Position numbers and translations under genes: made by a program. Source: Oceanospirillum sp047518265 (GTDB lineage: Bacteria > Pseudomonadota > Gammaproteobacteria > Pseudomonadales > Halomonadaceae). Taken from it: DNA of 64,000 bases. Positions 8,950-17,786 of this stretch are shown here, piece after piece. Where the stretch lies: assembly GCA_047518265.1 (NCBI GenBank), contig JAKZRG010000085.1, forward strand, positions 26,362-90,361. The letters run 5' to 3'. Below the pieces are notes generated by a model. The model did no database searches. It had not been told where the DNA came from and saw only the letters and a list, made by a program, of their open reading frames with translations. Numbering within the stretch: position 1 is the first letter of the stretch; every line of letters begins with the position of its first letter.

Positions 8950-9249
8950 TGGTTTTCCTGCTTTAAACACTGAAACAAAATGTTCTCGATAAAAAATAAT
9001 CCAGTTCTCTGCTTATGGGGCAGAGAATATCGAAATACTTTTATTTGGGTATATTTATTAGTTTATCTGATGAGCTTGTCTGAAAATGTAGTTCATCTTA
9101 TGTTTTTTATAACGCGAGATAAATAGAGTGGTTTGATTGTTCAGAAGGATGAGGGGAAAGAGGCTTGTAATACTGGATAAAGAATAACGAAGGAGAGGAT
9201 ATCCGGGTGCCTAGGCAGAGCCGGATATCGATAGTATCAGCTAGGAATA
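8950..9249. other. Intergenic region between tctC and lysR-type gene
   Basis: This 300-bp AT-rich stretch has no convincing gene. It holds the tctC terminator-like hairpin (9198-9229) at one end and presumably the promoter of the LysR gene at the other. I see no unambiguous promoter. Confidence 0.5.
9198..9229 (-). terminator. Hairpin downstream of tctC
   Basis: A 9-bp perfect stem (GATATCCGG at 9198-9206, CCGGATATC at 9221-9229) encloses a loop that itself contains the palindrome TGCCTAGGCA. It is 20 bases past the tctC stop on the minus strand. The following tract is pyrimidine-rich but not a clean T-run, so it may act as an mRNA-stabilising or partial terminator hairpin. Confidence 0.55.
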
Positions 9250-10197
9250 TTATTTTTTGGCAACGCGTGCGGCTTCTTCTTTGTAGATACCGTAGGTGGC
9301 TTCCAGATCTGTAATCCAGCTTTGACCGTGGCGGAAGTCTACCAGTGCGCCAATATTCTCGTATGCCGCAAGTACCTTAGGGTTTTTCATGGCGTTAGCC
9401 GTTGCTTTAGTCAGCTTATCAACCACTTCCTGAGGCACACCCTTAGGTGCAAAAACACCGGACCAGCCACCAAAACTACCCTTGATGCCATAGTCTGAGA
9501 AGGTCGGTACACCTGGGAAAGCATCCATTTTTTGGTTCATTACCAGAACACGGGCACGATCCGCTTTCACATGAGGGCCAAAAGCAGGAGGGAAGGATAC
9601 CGCTGAATCAATATGACCACCCACGACGGAAACCATAGAAGCGGCAGCCCCTTTTCCATGGACATACTTCACCTTATAGCCAGCCTGATTTCCTATAATG
9701 TTGGCCATAATGGTGCCGGAAGATGATGCGCCCCAAGAGCCTTGGGTTACTTTTTTGCTTTGGGCGCTGGCAATAAAGTCATCGAAGTTTTTGTAAGGGC
9801 TGTCTTTGGCAACCACGACGGCCAGTGGTACAGAGGTGTATTTTACAACGGGCGTAAAGGTATCAAAGTTATAAGGTGTATTAGTGAAGTTTGGTGTCAC
9901 CATCATATTACTCACACCCGCGTTGATCAGGGTGTAACCATCGGCCTTAGCACGAGCTACGAAAGAGGTACCCACAACACCGCCGCCACCGGTTTTATTG
10001 ATGACCACAACAGGCACGCCCAGTTCTTTTTCTACCGCATCGGCCCAGATACGGGTGGTCAGATCAGAGTCGCCACCTGCGCCCCAAGGCACGATCACTT
10101 GGATCGGTTTTTCTGGGTACTCTGCCAGAACACTTGCAGAGAATGTAACAGTCAGAGCGCCAGCCAGTGCTAACAGTGATTTTTTTGGATGAGTCAT
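9250..10197 (-). CDS. tctC: Tripartite tricarboxylate transporter substrate-binding protein (TctC/Bug family)
   Basis: The 315-residue protein starts with a signal peptide (about 1-25, cleaved near SVLA-EYP). It continues with the TctC/Bug signature: YPEKPIQVIVPWGAGGDSD, then a GGGGVVG loop and DGYTL. This family captures carboxylates or related compounds in the periplasm and hands them to a TctA-TctB membrane complex. A GAGG ribosome site precedes the ATG. It is the third gene after tctB and tctA, 69 bases after tctA; that order (B-A-C) differs from the commoner C-B-A. Bug substrates range widely, and motif inspection cannot identify the ligand here. Confidence 0.9.
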   Translation of the reverse strand: MTHPKKSLLALAGALTVTFSASVLAEYPEKPIQVIVPWGAGGDSDLTTRIWADAVEKELGVPVVVINKTGGGGVVGTSFVARAKADGYTLINAGVSNMMVTPNFTNTPYNFDTFTPVVKYTSVPLAVVVAKDSPYKNFDDFIASAQSKKVTQGSWGASSSGTIMANIIGNQAGYKVKYVHGKGAAASMVSVVGGHIDSAVSFPPAFGPHVKADRARVLVMNQKMDAFPGVPTFSDYGIKGSFGGWSGVFAPKGVPQEVVDKLTKATANAMKNPKVLAAYENIGALVDFRHGQSWITDLEATYGIYKEEAARVAKK

Positions 10198-10266
10198 ATT
10201 AGTTACCTCAAGTTATTTTTATTTACGGTTTAATAAGCTGTACAGCAGTCAATCGTTGTTAGATGG

Positions 10267-11787
10267 TTAGGCGGTTTCCTCTTGAATTTGTGATGGCTGT
10301 TGGGCCGTCTTTTTTCTCATACGTGTACTGGAGTAAACAAAGAATACGGACAGTGCGATAAATACCCATGCAAAGGGTGATGCAAAGAATTGGGAATAGT
10401 CTTCGCCTACGATGGCAAAGGCCTGATCTAGGTTCTGTTCTAAGAATGGCGTTAGGATAAAGCCGATAATAAATACTGCGGGATTCAGCCCGACCAATCG
10501 CATGCCGTAACCCAGTACAGTGAAAGCGATCAATATCAGGATATCGTCCATGTTTTGACCGGCAGTAAAAGCACCGGTAAAGGCAAATACCGTGACACAT
10601 GGGAAGATGATGTAACGTGGTAATGACGCGAGTTTTACAAAGGATTTAAAGCCTGAGCGAGCAATAGCCAGCAGGAAAAGATCGGTAATCAAAAAGCCCG
10701 CAAAGATGGCGTAGATAGTTTCCGTATGTTCAAAGAAGATCATAGGGCCCGGTGTTAAACCGTGGATCAGAAAAGCCCCCATCAGCAAGGCAGCCACGTC
10801 GTCACCAGGGATACTCAGGGTCAGCATAGGGATCATACTGGAGCCACAAACCGCATTATTGGCGGACTCTGCAGCGGCAATACCTTCCACAGAACCTTTA
10901 CCATACTCATCTGGTTTTTTGGAGGTACGTTTGGCCTCTCCATAAGCAATAAAGGCGGCGGTACTAGAGCCTAAGCCCGGTAATGCGCCAATAAAGGTAC
11001 CAATACCACTGGACTTCAGGATGGTACGGAACACACCGCGAAACTCTTTAAAACTGATGCGGTTATCTGCAGGGTCTGGGGAATGAGTAATGGCCAGTTT
11101 ATGATGAGGAACATTGCGGCGACGGATCACGTTAATCACTTCTGGCATTACCAAGATACCGATCAACATAGGTGTAAAGGTAAAGCCGCCAATCAGCTCA
11201 TCAATGCCAAAGGTAAAGCGGGAGGAACCTGTAATAGAATCCAAACCTACCATGGCAAATAGCATACCCAAACAGCAGGACAATAGACCCCGTGGAATAG
11301 ACTCACCGGCCATAGAACCGATCACAGTAAAGGCAAATAGCAGTAGGAAGACCTTCTCAATAGGACCTGCCTGCAGTGATATGGCAGAGATGGGGGCCGC
11401 TACCAGAATCAAGACTAGGGTCGCCAACATTTCACCGGATACTGAGGCAAACAGAGACATATCCAGTGCTTTACCTGATTTCCCCGCTTTGGTGAGCGCA
11501 TGGCCATCCTGAGCGGTAAGAAAGGACGCAGCGGCCCCTGGCGTATTGATCAAAATGGCTGAAATAGATCCGCCATAGATACCGGCTTTATAAACCGCCA
11601 ATAACATGGTGATACCAATAATAGGATCCACATAAAAAGTCATGGGTAGAATAATGGCGATGGCCATGATGCAGGAAATACCTGGAATCGCACCAAAGGT
11701 AATGCCAATCACTACACCTGCAACAATGCCCAGAATAGGGCCTATTGCTAGGATGGCTGAAAAACCGCTAAGAATATTATCAAACAT
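10267..11787 (-). CDS. tctA: Tripartite tricarboxylate transporter large permease TctA
   Basis: This 506-residue, highly hydrophobic protein has the TctA features: the glycine-rich GVVIGITFGAIPGISCIMAI region near 24-43, the YKAGIYGGSISAILINTPG segment near 66-84 and a second GALPGLGSS motif near 265-273. TctA forms the sodium-coupled transport channel with about 12 membrane segments. A strong ribosome site (GGGGAG) lies 8 bases before the ATG. It starts 14 bases after tctB, consistent with one transcript. Confidence 0.93.
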   Translation of the reverse strand: MFDNILSGFSAILAIGPILGIVAGVVIGITFGAIPGISCIMAIAIILPMTFYVDPIIGITMLLAVYKAGIYGGSISAILINTPGAAASFLTAQDGHALTKAGKSGKALDMSLFASVSGEMLATLVLILVAAPISAISLQAGPIEKVFLLLFAFTVIGSMAGESIPRGLLSCCLGMLFAMVGLDSITGSSRFTFGIDELIGGFTFTPMLIGILVMPEVINVIRRRNVPHHKLAITHSPDPADNRISFKEFRGVFRTILKSSGIGTFIGALPGLGSSTAAFIAYGEAKRTSKKPDEYGKGSVEGIAAAESANNAVCGSSMIPMLTLSIPGDDVAALLMGAFLIHGLTPGPMIFFEHTETIYAIFAGFLITDLFLLAIARSGFKSFVKLASLPRYIIFPCVTVFAFTGAFTAGQNMDDILILIAFTVLGYGMRLVGLNPAVFIIGFILTPFLEQNLDQAFAIVGEDYSQFFASPFAWVFIALSVFFVYSSTRMRKKTAQQPSQIQEETA

Positions 11788-11801
11788 CGGAATATCTCCC
11801 C

Positions 11802-12266
11802 TTAAAGTGACCAGGTCGGTAGATAGACCCGTAAAAACTCCCGGGAACCGTAATAGATCAGTACAGGGGTAATAACGGAAAGCGAAATCAGCGGTAACCA
11901 GTTACGGCCGCCTAACAAAACAGCGACACCCAGCATGACCAGAGGGGTTGTCACTATAAAACCAAGGTGAGGTACTGCTAGCCAGTAAGCGATGAAGATG
12001 CCGATATAGATAAAAATACCGGAGAAGCCAGCCGTTGATATCTTCTCTAGGCCTTCCATCTCAGCCCCTTTGGATAGCTTTACAAATGACTGAATAGCAA
12101 TTGTTCCGGCAAAGAGGATCATCAGTCCAGCAACAACACGAGGGAGAAATAGAATACCCAGATCACTCTCAGCGCCACCTTCTGCCAAGCTATCGTCGGT
12201 TAAGATGATCACCGATGCGATGATCAAGAGTGTCGATAAAACGACATCTATTTTTCTTCTATCCAC
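11802..12266 (-). CDS. tctB: Tripartite tricarboxylate transporter small subunit TctB
   Basis: The 154-residue protein has four hydrophobic segments (about 9-24, 39-60, 83-104 and 113-140), the size and layout of the poorly conserved TctB subunit. It is first in the tctB-tctA-tctC operon, which strengthens the call. It is divergent from ridA across a 431-bp control region. Confidence 0.85.
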   Translation of the reverse strand: MDRRKIDVVLSTLLIIASVIILTDDSLAEGGAESDLGILFLPRVVAGLMILFAGTIAIQSFVKLSKGAEMEGLEKISTAGFSGIFIYIGIFIAYWLAVPHLGFIVTTPLVMLGVAVLLGGRNWLPLISLSVITPVLIYYGSREFLRVYLPTWSL

Positions 12267-12697
12267 TGTTCTCTCCTAAATTTTTATTCTTGTCTATTTG
12301 TTGCGAACAGGAGCCCTTTTGTAGGGATATCGACTTTCTGTAAGCACTTCCATGATCTAGGCGATGCCAAATGCCGCAAATTTAATTTCAGTGTAATCAA
12401 ATCGTATATATACACAAATCGAAAATATATTTGATTTCATAAGCTGAGCTTATGTTCTTCTGGCTCCATTGCTGATGAAGTCGGACTGATACAGGCCATT
12501 TGACATGAATTCATATATAAGAAAATCTGATGAAATGTTAAAAAAAAGCGATTTGCTGTTATGTCTTAAGAGGAAAATAATAATGAGATGAGAAACAGCA
12601 GGGGTATCACGCTGACAGTTGTGCCAATCGAAATGATGATTAGTGCATTGATCCGTGTTGTCCACTGACGATCAATCTGAAGATAAGTGAGTTTGAA
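12267..12697. promoter_or_regulatory. Divergent control region of tctBAC and ridA operons
   Basis: No gene is supported in these 431 bases; short reading frames here look random. The clearest element is the perfect palindrome CATAAGCTGAGCTTATG at 12438-12454 (8-bp arms, 1-base centre), a likely operator. Next to it is an 8-bp inverted repeat, AATCAAAT (12395-12402) and ATTTGATT (12429-12436), around an AT-rich core. The LysR protein encoded at 8029-8949 is one candidate binder, but the one-base-centred palindrome would also fit a GntR-type regulator. Confidence 0.55.
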
Positions 12698-13042
12698 ATG
12701 ATACAGCGTCAACATTCCAATCAACGTATGAGCCAGTTGGTGAGTTATACCGGTCTGGTTTGGACCGCGGGTCAGGTAGCAAAAGATCCAAGTGAAGATA
12801 TGGCCGGTCAGACACGTCAGATTTTAGCTCAAATTGATGGTCTGTTAGCTGATGCTGGTTCGGATAAAAGTCGTTTGCTCAACGCGACCATCTGGGTCTC
12901 GGATATCAGCCAATTTCAGCAGATGAATGAGGTTTGGGATGCTTGGGTTGACCAAGAGAATCCACCGGCCAGAGCCTGTGTTGAGTCTCGTTTGGCTCGT
13001 CCGGAATTATTAGTGGAAATTCAGGTCGTTGCGGCGGCATAA
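12698..13042 (+). CDS. RidA/YjgF-family enamine/imine deaminase
   Basis: The 114-residue protein matches the RidA family over its whole length, including the C-terminal PPARACVESRLARPELLVEI segment. Arg92 corresponds to the substrate-carboxylate-binding arginine of active RidA proteins. These trimeric enzymes hydrolyse reactive imine/enamine intermediates produced by amino-acid lyases and oxidases. Its position 59 bases before an FAD amino-acid oxidase gene fits that role: the oxidase would make the imino acid and RidA would hydrolyse it to the keto acid. Confidence 0.9.
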   Translation: MIQRQHSNQRMSQLVSYTGLVWTAGQVAKDPSEDMAGQTRQILAQIDGLLADAGSDKSRLLNATIWVSDISQFQQMNEVWDAWVDQENPPARACVESRLARPELLVEIQVVAAA

Positions 13043-13101
13043 GCTGTTTATAGAGCAAATATTGTCTATGGGGTAAGCGGCCTAAGTCGCTTAATAGCGT
13101 T

Positions 13102-14355
13102 ATGACAGAAAATAAAAAAATTGCCGTTGTTGGCGCTGGCATAGTGGGGTTATCCACTGCACTTTGGCTGCAAGGTGAAGGCTTTCAGGTCACTCTCATC
13201 GATAGAGATGAACCGGGTATGGGGGCTTCTTTTGGTAATGCTGGTTTGTTTGCCGATTATGCTCGTTTGCCTTTTGCTCGTTTTTCTATGCTCTACAAAA
13301 TGCCCGGTTTGTTGTTGGATAAGGAAAGTCCGTTATCACTGCAAAGTAGCTATTTACCGAGTTTATTGCCTTATGGCGTGGGTTTTGTAAGAGCCTGTTT
13401 TCCTAATAATTTTAATAAGGGTTGTCAGGCATTAAAAAGCTTACAGGAGAAAGTCCGAACAGCGGATGACTATCTGCTCAAGCGAACGCAAGCGGATAGT
13501 TTACTGAGGTCCGAGGGTTGCTTAGGACTATTTGCTTCACCAGAAGGTTTTGCAAAAGCTCAAGAAGATGATCTGAAAAAGCGTCGAGAGCAGGGGGTTA
13601 ATCTACAGTTATTAAATCCCTCTGATATTAAGGGGTTAGAACCGGATATAGCCGATTTTTATGCCGGTGGCGTCTATTACCCGGATACTCGCTTTACGGT
13701 TGATCCTCTAAAAATTTGCCAAAAATATGCCCAGTACCTTTTAGAAAAAGGTGGTGTATTGCTCAGAGATGAGGTGTTGAACTTACAACCTTCTGTATTA
13801 GGCAGCAAAGAAAGTGTCAGGCTTAAGCTGAGCCATCAAACCGTGGAATTTGATCGGGTAGTGATTACCGCAGGTGTGGCTTCCAAAGCTTTACTTAAAC
13901 CCTTGTCCATTAATTTGCCCTTAGTGAGCGAACGGGGTTACCACCTATCACTGGATATTGGTGACAAACATCTGACTCGTCCGGTGGGTTGGTTGGATAA
14001 AGGCGTGTTTTTAACGCCCATGGCAGATGGCGTACGTATGGCTGGCACGGCTGAATTTGCTAAGGCTGATGCACCGGAAAACCATCAGTGTACCGATACC
14101 ATGTTTTCTCATGCGACCACTATGCTGGGGCAGAAACCTGAGATGAAATCTACATGGGTGGGCAGTCGACCATCAACACCGGATTCCCTACCAGTGATAG
14201 GTCGTTTGCAGAAGTATCCACAAATTACTTTGGCCTTTGGTCACAGTCATTTGGGTCTTACTTTGGGGGCTCTGACAGGCCAATTAGTGTGTGAATTACT
14301 GCAAAACAAAACCCCATCGGTGGATTTGGCGCCTTTTGCACCGGAACGTTTTTAA
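13102..14355 (+). CDS. DadA-like FAD-dependent amino-acid oxidase/dehydrogenase
   Basis: The 417-residue protein has an N-terminal FAD-binding motif (IAVVGAGIVGLSTA near 7-20, then an acidic LIDRDEPG end) and the DAO-family C-terminal FAD region (WVGSRPSTPDSLPVIG near 353-368). Close relatives are D-amino-acid dehydrogenases and other amine or hydroxy-acid oxidoreductases. Its neighbours are ridA and an Asp/Glu-racemase-family gene, so an amino-acid substrate is likely, but stereochemistry and side chain cannot be read from sequence. There is no strong ribosome site before the ATG. Confidence 0.85.
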   Translation: MTENKKIAVVGAGIVGLSTALWLQGEGFQVTLIDRDEPGMGASFGNAGLFADYARLPFARFSMLYKMPGLLLDKESPLSLQSSYLPSLLPYGVGFVRACFPNNFNKGCQALKSLQEKVRTADDYLLKRTQADSLLRSEGCLGLFASPEGFAKAQEDDLKKRREQGVNLQLLNPSDIKGLEPDIADFYAGGVYYPDTRFTVDPLKICQKYAQYLLEKGGVLLRDEVLNLQPSVLGSKESVRLKLSHQTVEFDRVVITAGVASKALLKPLSINLPLVSERGYHLSLDIGDKHLTRPVGWLDKGVFLTPMADGVRMAGTAEFAKADAPENHQCTDTMFSHATTMLGQKPEMKSTWVGSRPSTPDSLPVIGRLQKYPQITLAFGHSHLGLTLGALTGQLVCELLQNKTPSVDLAPFAPERF

Positions 14356-14469
14356 TCAAAGCGTTAGAAAAACGGTTTATTTCAATTGTATACCTGAGCT
14401 TTGATCTCAGGTTGGATCACTGGGTTTTGGTGGCGTAAGAGCCCGTAATCCATAGAGGAGTATCTGATT

Positions 14470-15186
14470 ATGTTGTTAAAAGGTGGCAAAAATATCTGTG
14501 GTGTCACGATGGGGGTGATCTCTTTAGAGTCTTTTTTCCCTAAACCTAATGGTCATATTAAATATCCGGCCAGTTTTGATTTTCCGGTGATCTACGAAAC
14601 AGTATTAGGTGCCACTGTGGATCGTTTGATTCGCGAACGAGATCCTGCCCTGTTACAACCTTTTATCGAGGCAGCCAAAAAGCTGGAGAGTGAAGGCGTT
14701 AAAGCCATTACCGGTAGCTGTGGTTTTTTGGCCCTGCATCAGAAAGAGATCGCGGATGCGGTTAATGTGCCTGTGTTTATGTCGAGCTTGATTCAAGTGC
14801 CTCTGGTTTCTCGTATGCTGAAGAAAGATCAGAAAGTGGGGGTTGTTGTAGCAAATAGTGATGCCTTAAGTGCAGATCACTTAACCGGTGTGGGCATTGC
14901 CGATGAGCCTATTGTGGTAGCAGGTATGCAGGCCCAGCCTCAGTTTAATGAGGTGATCCTAAAGGGGCTAAAAGATGATCTGGATATGACCATTTTTGAA
15001 CAAGAGCTGTGTTCTGTAGTAGAGGCAATGTTAGCGGATAATCCAGAAGTGGGTGCCATTGTGCTGGAGTGTACGGATCTGTCCCATTTTGCACCGGTAT
15101 TACAGCAGAAGTATGGCTTGCCTATTTTTGATCTGACCAGTTTAACTCGTATGGTTGCCGCAGGAGTGACACGTACGATTGCATAA
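14470..15186 (+). CDS. Aspartate/glutamate/hydantoin racemase-family protein
   Basis: The 238-residue protein carries the two cysteines expected of cofactor-independent racemases: Cys84 in TGSCGF and Cys201 in LECTDL, about 117 residues apart. GAGGAG precedes the ATG. In this superfamily, members racemise Asp, Glu or hydantoins or act as maleate isomerases or decarboxylases, so the exact reaction is open. Being third after ridA and the DAO gene, it could convert an imported L-compound to the D-form used by the oxidase, or the reverse. A strong terminator at 15324-15349 ends the unit. Confidence 0.82.
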   Translation: MLLKGGKNICGVTMGVISLESFFPKPNGHIKYPASFDFPVIYETVLGATVDRLIRERDPALLQPFIEAAKKLESEGVKAITGSCGFLALHQKEIADAVNVPVFMSSLIQVPLVSRMLKKDQKVGVVVANSDALSADHLTGVGIADEPIVVAGMQAQPQFNEVILKGLKDDLDMTIFEQELCSVVEAMLADNPEVGAIVLECTDLSHFAPVLQQKYGLPIFDLTSLTRMVAAGVTRTIA

Positions 15187-15323
15187 GTGATCATTTTATT
15201 ATTGTAAGTATAAACATAAGGTTCTTTATATATTAATGAGTTTTAATGGATGATTAGCGGATGCGCCTCTGGCTTATCCACGCTACATATATGGCTTTCA
15301 TTATAAAAGAGCTGATGTTTTAG

Positions 15324-15350
15324 CGGGTATCTCTGGATGCCCGTTTTTTA
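15324..15350 (+). terminator. Rho-independent terminator after racemase gene
   Basis: An 8-bp stem with one G-U pair (CGGGTATC at 15324-15331, GATGCCCG at 15336-15343), a TCTG loop and six Ts. It ends the ridA-oxidase-racemase unit, 138 bases past the racemase stop. A possible start codon of the next gene (15337) lies inside this hairpin and is therefore unlikely to be used. Confidence 0.85.
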
Positions 15351-15393
15351 TTCCTCCCTTATATCCTCTTTTGACTTCGATCTGGGTAGCTCT

Positions 15394-16314
15394 ATGAATA
15401 TGTTACTGACTCGGTTGGGTTTATTTTGTACCACTCTTGCTTATATCACTTGGGGAATAACGCCTCTTTTTTATCAGTTTTTGCATGAGGATATTCAGGC
15501 TACGGAGATTTTTGCGCTTCGGGTGGTGGGGGCTTTGCCGGTATTTGCTTTGTTATTTTTGCTGACAAAGAGCCAATTTAAAGTGATTGAGCTGTTAAAA
15601 GATAAACGCAGTTTTCTCTGGCTTCTTGTTTCTACCTTATGTGTTTCTACCAGCTGGTATTTAAATACTTGGGGAGTGACTCATGGTCAGGTACTTATGG
15701 TGAGCTTGGCATTTTTTCTGATCCCACTGATTAGTATTTTAATCGGTGTGTTTTATTTGGGAGAAAGACTGAACCGCTATCAGGTTACGGCTATTATTTT
15801 TTGCTTGGGTGGTTTTGTCTATGCTTGCTTGAATCTGGATCAATTTCCCTGGTTAACGTTGGGGATTGCTTTGTCTTTTAGTGGCTATGCTCTGATAAAA
15901 AAGCAGATCCGTATTGATGCGTTGAATGGTTTAACAATAGAGGCCTTATTGGTTTTACCTGTGGCCTTAGGTTATTTACTGTTGTTGGGAGATCAAGGGC
16001 GTTTTGTTCAGGCTGAATGGGATGAGGGATTGTTACTAATGTTGATCGCTCCTGTGGTGTTACTACCCTTGGGGTTGTTTTCCATCGGCGTACCTAGATT
16101 GAAAAGCCTGACCCTAGTGGCGGTACTTCAGTATATCGAACCGACGCTTTACTTCTTAATTGGTGTTTTTCTATTTGGTGAGGTGGTGGATGCTGAGCGT
16201 CTGGTAACTTTTGGTCTGATTTGGATCGGGTTTTTAATTTTTTGTGTTGATAGTGTTCGCTATCACAGGCGGCAAACAAAATTGATATCCGGTCAGAACG
16301 TTATAGCTAGTTAA
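15394..16314 (+). CDS. EamA/RarD-type drug-metabolite permease
   Basis: The protein has about ten hydrophobic segments in two repeats, ending in a short basic tail, as in the EamA (DMT) superfamily. Its N-terminus (LAYITWGITPLFYQFL) resembles RarD proteins. The longest frame begins at 15337, but that ATG lies inside the preceding terminator. I prefer the ATG at 15394 (306 residues), with ATG 15400 as an alternative. Both start just before the first membrane segment. Substrate unknown. Members export amino acids or other metabolites. Confidence 0.82.
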   Translation: MNMLLTRLGLFCTTLAYITWGITPLFYQFLHEDIQATEIFALRVVGALPVFALLFLLTKSQFKVIELLKDKRSFLWLLVSTLCVSTSWYLNTWGVTHGQVLMVSLAFFLIPLISILIGVFYLGERLNRYQVTAIIFCLGGFVYACLNLDQFPWLTLGIALSFSGYALIKKQIRIDALNGLTIEALLVLPVALGYLLLLGDQGRFVQAEWDEGLLLMLIAPVVLLPLGLFSIGVPRLKSLTLVAVLQYIEPTLYFLIGVFLFGEVVDAERLVTFGLIWIGFLIFCVDSVRYHRRQTKLISGQNVIAS

Positions 16315-16430
16315 GCTGATATCTATGTTGTTGTCTGAAAGGTTATTTCGCTATAACGTGGGAATAAATAATCGCAGTCTTAGCACTTCCAACAGATAGG
16401 GCGTTCTTCAATGGATAAAAGTAGAATGTG

Positions 16431-17660
16431 TTAATCCCTGACCATATCCTTGTAGGCATCATCGGCCCATTCTATGGCTTGAATAAAGATCTGATTCACT
16501 TCTGGTTTATACCAAGAAGAGCTCTCCATAGTATCCCAATCACCCTGTTCATAAGCGATCACAAGTGCTAGTAATTCGCCTAATCTGCCTTGTTGTTGTA
16601 ATGCTGCAAAGATATCGGGTTCCAGTTTTAACTGTTTTAACATCTGCTCAAATTCCATACCCAGTGCGATATGAAGGTTTGACAGTACACCAACGGTAAA
16701 GCTGGATTGGCTTTCTGGGATGTCGTAGTACTTGGCCAGTTCTTCACAGGCTTTGGCTCGTACTAAAATAGTTGGCAACTGAGAACTTGCTTTAAAGGGG
16801 CTCTTACTCCATAGCAGTAAACTGACCATGGAACGTAGGCGCTCATGGCCCAGTAAAATAACCGCCTGATGTAAGCTGGTAATTTCAGTACTGAACATAT
16901 AACCCGCAGAGTTAATATGACGCAGTAAGCGATAGGTGAGGCCAGGATCTTTGACGATGGTATCGACGAGTTGATTAATCTCAATATCGTTTTGATACAG
17001 CTGTTGTAACAGCTCCATCAAGATCTGTTGATTACTATGGGCTTTATGGCCTTTAAATATTCTTGGACGAGAAAGAAAAAAGCCTTGGAAATAATCAAAG
17101 CCCATCGCTTCCAGTTCTTTAAATTCCCGCCAGTTCTCTATCTTTTCTGCCACTAGTTTTACCGGATAAGCTTTCAACTCAGTGACCAGCGCTGCCAGCT
17201 CTTCTCTGGAATACTGGTGGGTATCCAGCTTGATCCATTGGGCGTGTTCGATTAATGGATGGGTATGATCTGTAAGCGTAAAGTCATCTAATGCGATGGT
17301 ATAACCCTTGGCCTTTAGGAGCCGTAGGGATAGCAGCACTTTGGGAGTGACTTCAACACTTTCCAAAATTTCCAGTACGACCTTACTGGTGACTTCTGGA
17401 AAAAGTTCGGGTTTTTCTAACCAAAATTGAGGCACATTGAGGGTAATAGGAAAGCCCGAGCCTAAATGAGACGTGCCAAGATCCAATAATGCTAAGGAGT
17501 AGACCCGAGCACTGGCTTCAACAGGATCATGGATATGAGCAATTTGTGCGGATTGGTTACGACGGTATAGCAGCTCATAGCCGATCAGATTAAGCTCTTT
17601 ATCTGCAATTGCTTGACGTGCCAGACAAAAAGCATCGCCAGATAATAAAGTGTCAGGCAC
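16431..17660 (-). CDS. EAL-HDOD two-domain signalling protein
   Basis: The 409-residue protein has an EAL-like domain (about 10-205) followed by an HDOD domain (about 210-400), the YuxH-type layout. The catalytic EAL motif reads ELL (GYELLYR), although LDDF (about 125-128) and the GFDYFQGFFLSRP end are kept. Loss of the glutamate-alanine-leucine core makes it a probable non-catalytic cyclic-di-GMP effector. The start is GTG at 17660: an in-frame stop lies seven codons upstream, so no longer form is possible. A close paralogue lies just upstream. Confidence 0.87.
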   Translation of the reverse strand: MPDTLLSGDAFCLARQAIADKELNLIGYELLYRRNQSAQIAHIHDPVEASARVYSLALLDLGTSHLGSGFPITLNVPQFWLEKPELFPEVTSKVVLEILESVEVTPKVLLSLRLLKAKGYTIALDDFTLTDHTHPLIEHAQWIKLDTHQYSREELAALVTELKAYPVKLVAEKIENWREFKELEAMGFDYFQGFFLSRPRIFKGHKAHSNQQILMELLQQLYQNDIEINQLVDTIVKDPGLTYRLLRHINSAGYMFSTEITSLHQAVILLGHERLRSMVSLLLWSKSPFKASSQLPTILVRAKACEELAKYYDIPESQSSFTVGVLSNLHIALGMEFEQMLKQLKLEPDIFAALQQQGRLGELLALVIAYEQGDWDTMESSSWYKPEVNQIFIQAIEWADDAYKDMVRD

Positions 17661-17786
17661 AGAAGTTTTCCATTACTTAATAATTCAAGCATTTTAAGGA
17701 ATTGCTTGGATTAAGCATAGTCTTGTTTATGGATATCTTACCTCTGAAATTAAACACTCACTGCATTTTTAATGTGGACAATTGCT

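Noticed and set aside
9742..10173. A 143-residue plus-strand frame opposite tctC
   Set aside because: It is fully antisense to a well-supported signal-peptide-bearing tctC gene and has random composition.
12450..12665. A 71-residue minus-strand reading frame upstream of ridA
   Set aside because: It has no ribosome site and no recognisable pattern, and it lies in the divergent promoter region with a palindrome.
15337..15393. N-terminal extension of the EamA permease from ATG 15337
   Set aside because: This ATG lies within the terminator hairpin of the racemase unit, and the added residues are not conserved-looking.
16299..16358. CGTTATAGC and GCTATAACG inverted 9-bp repeat after the EamA gene
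   Set aside because: The arms are 42 bases apart and one lies in the coding end of the gene. There is no T-run, and nothing shows transposon ends.
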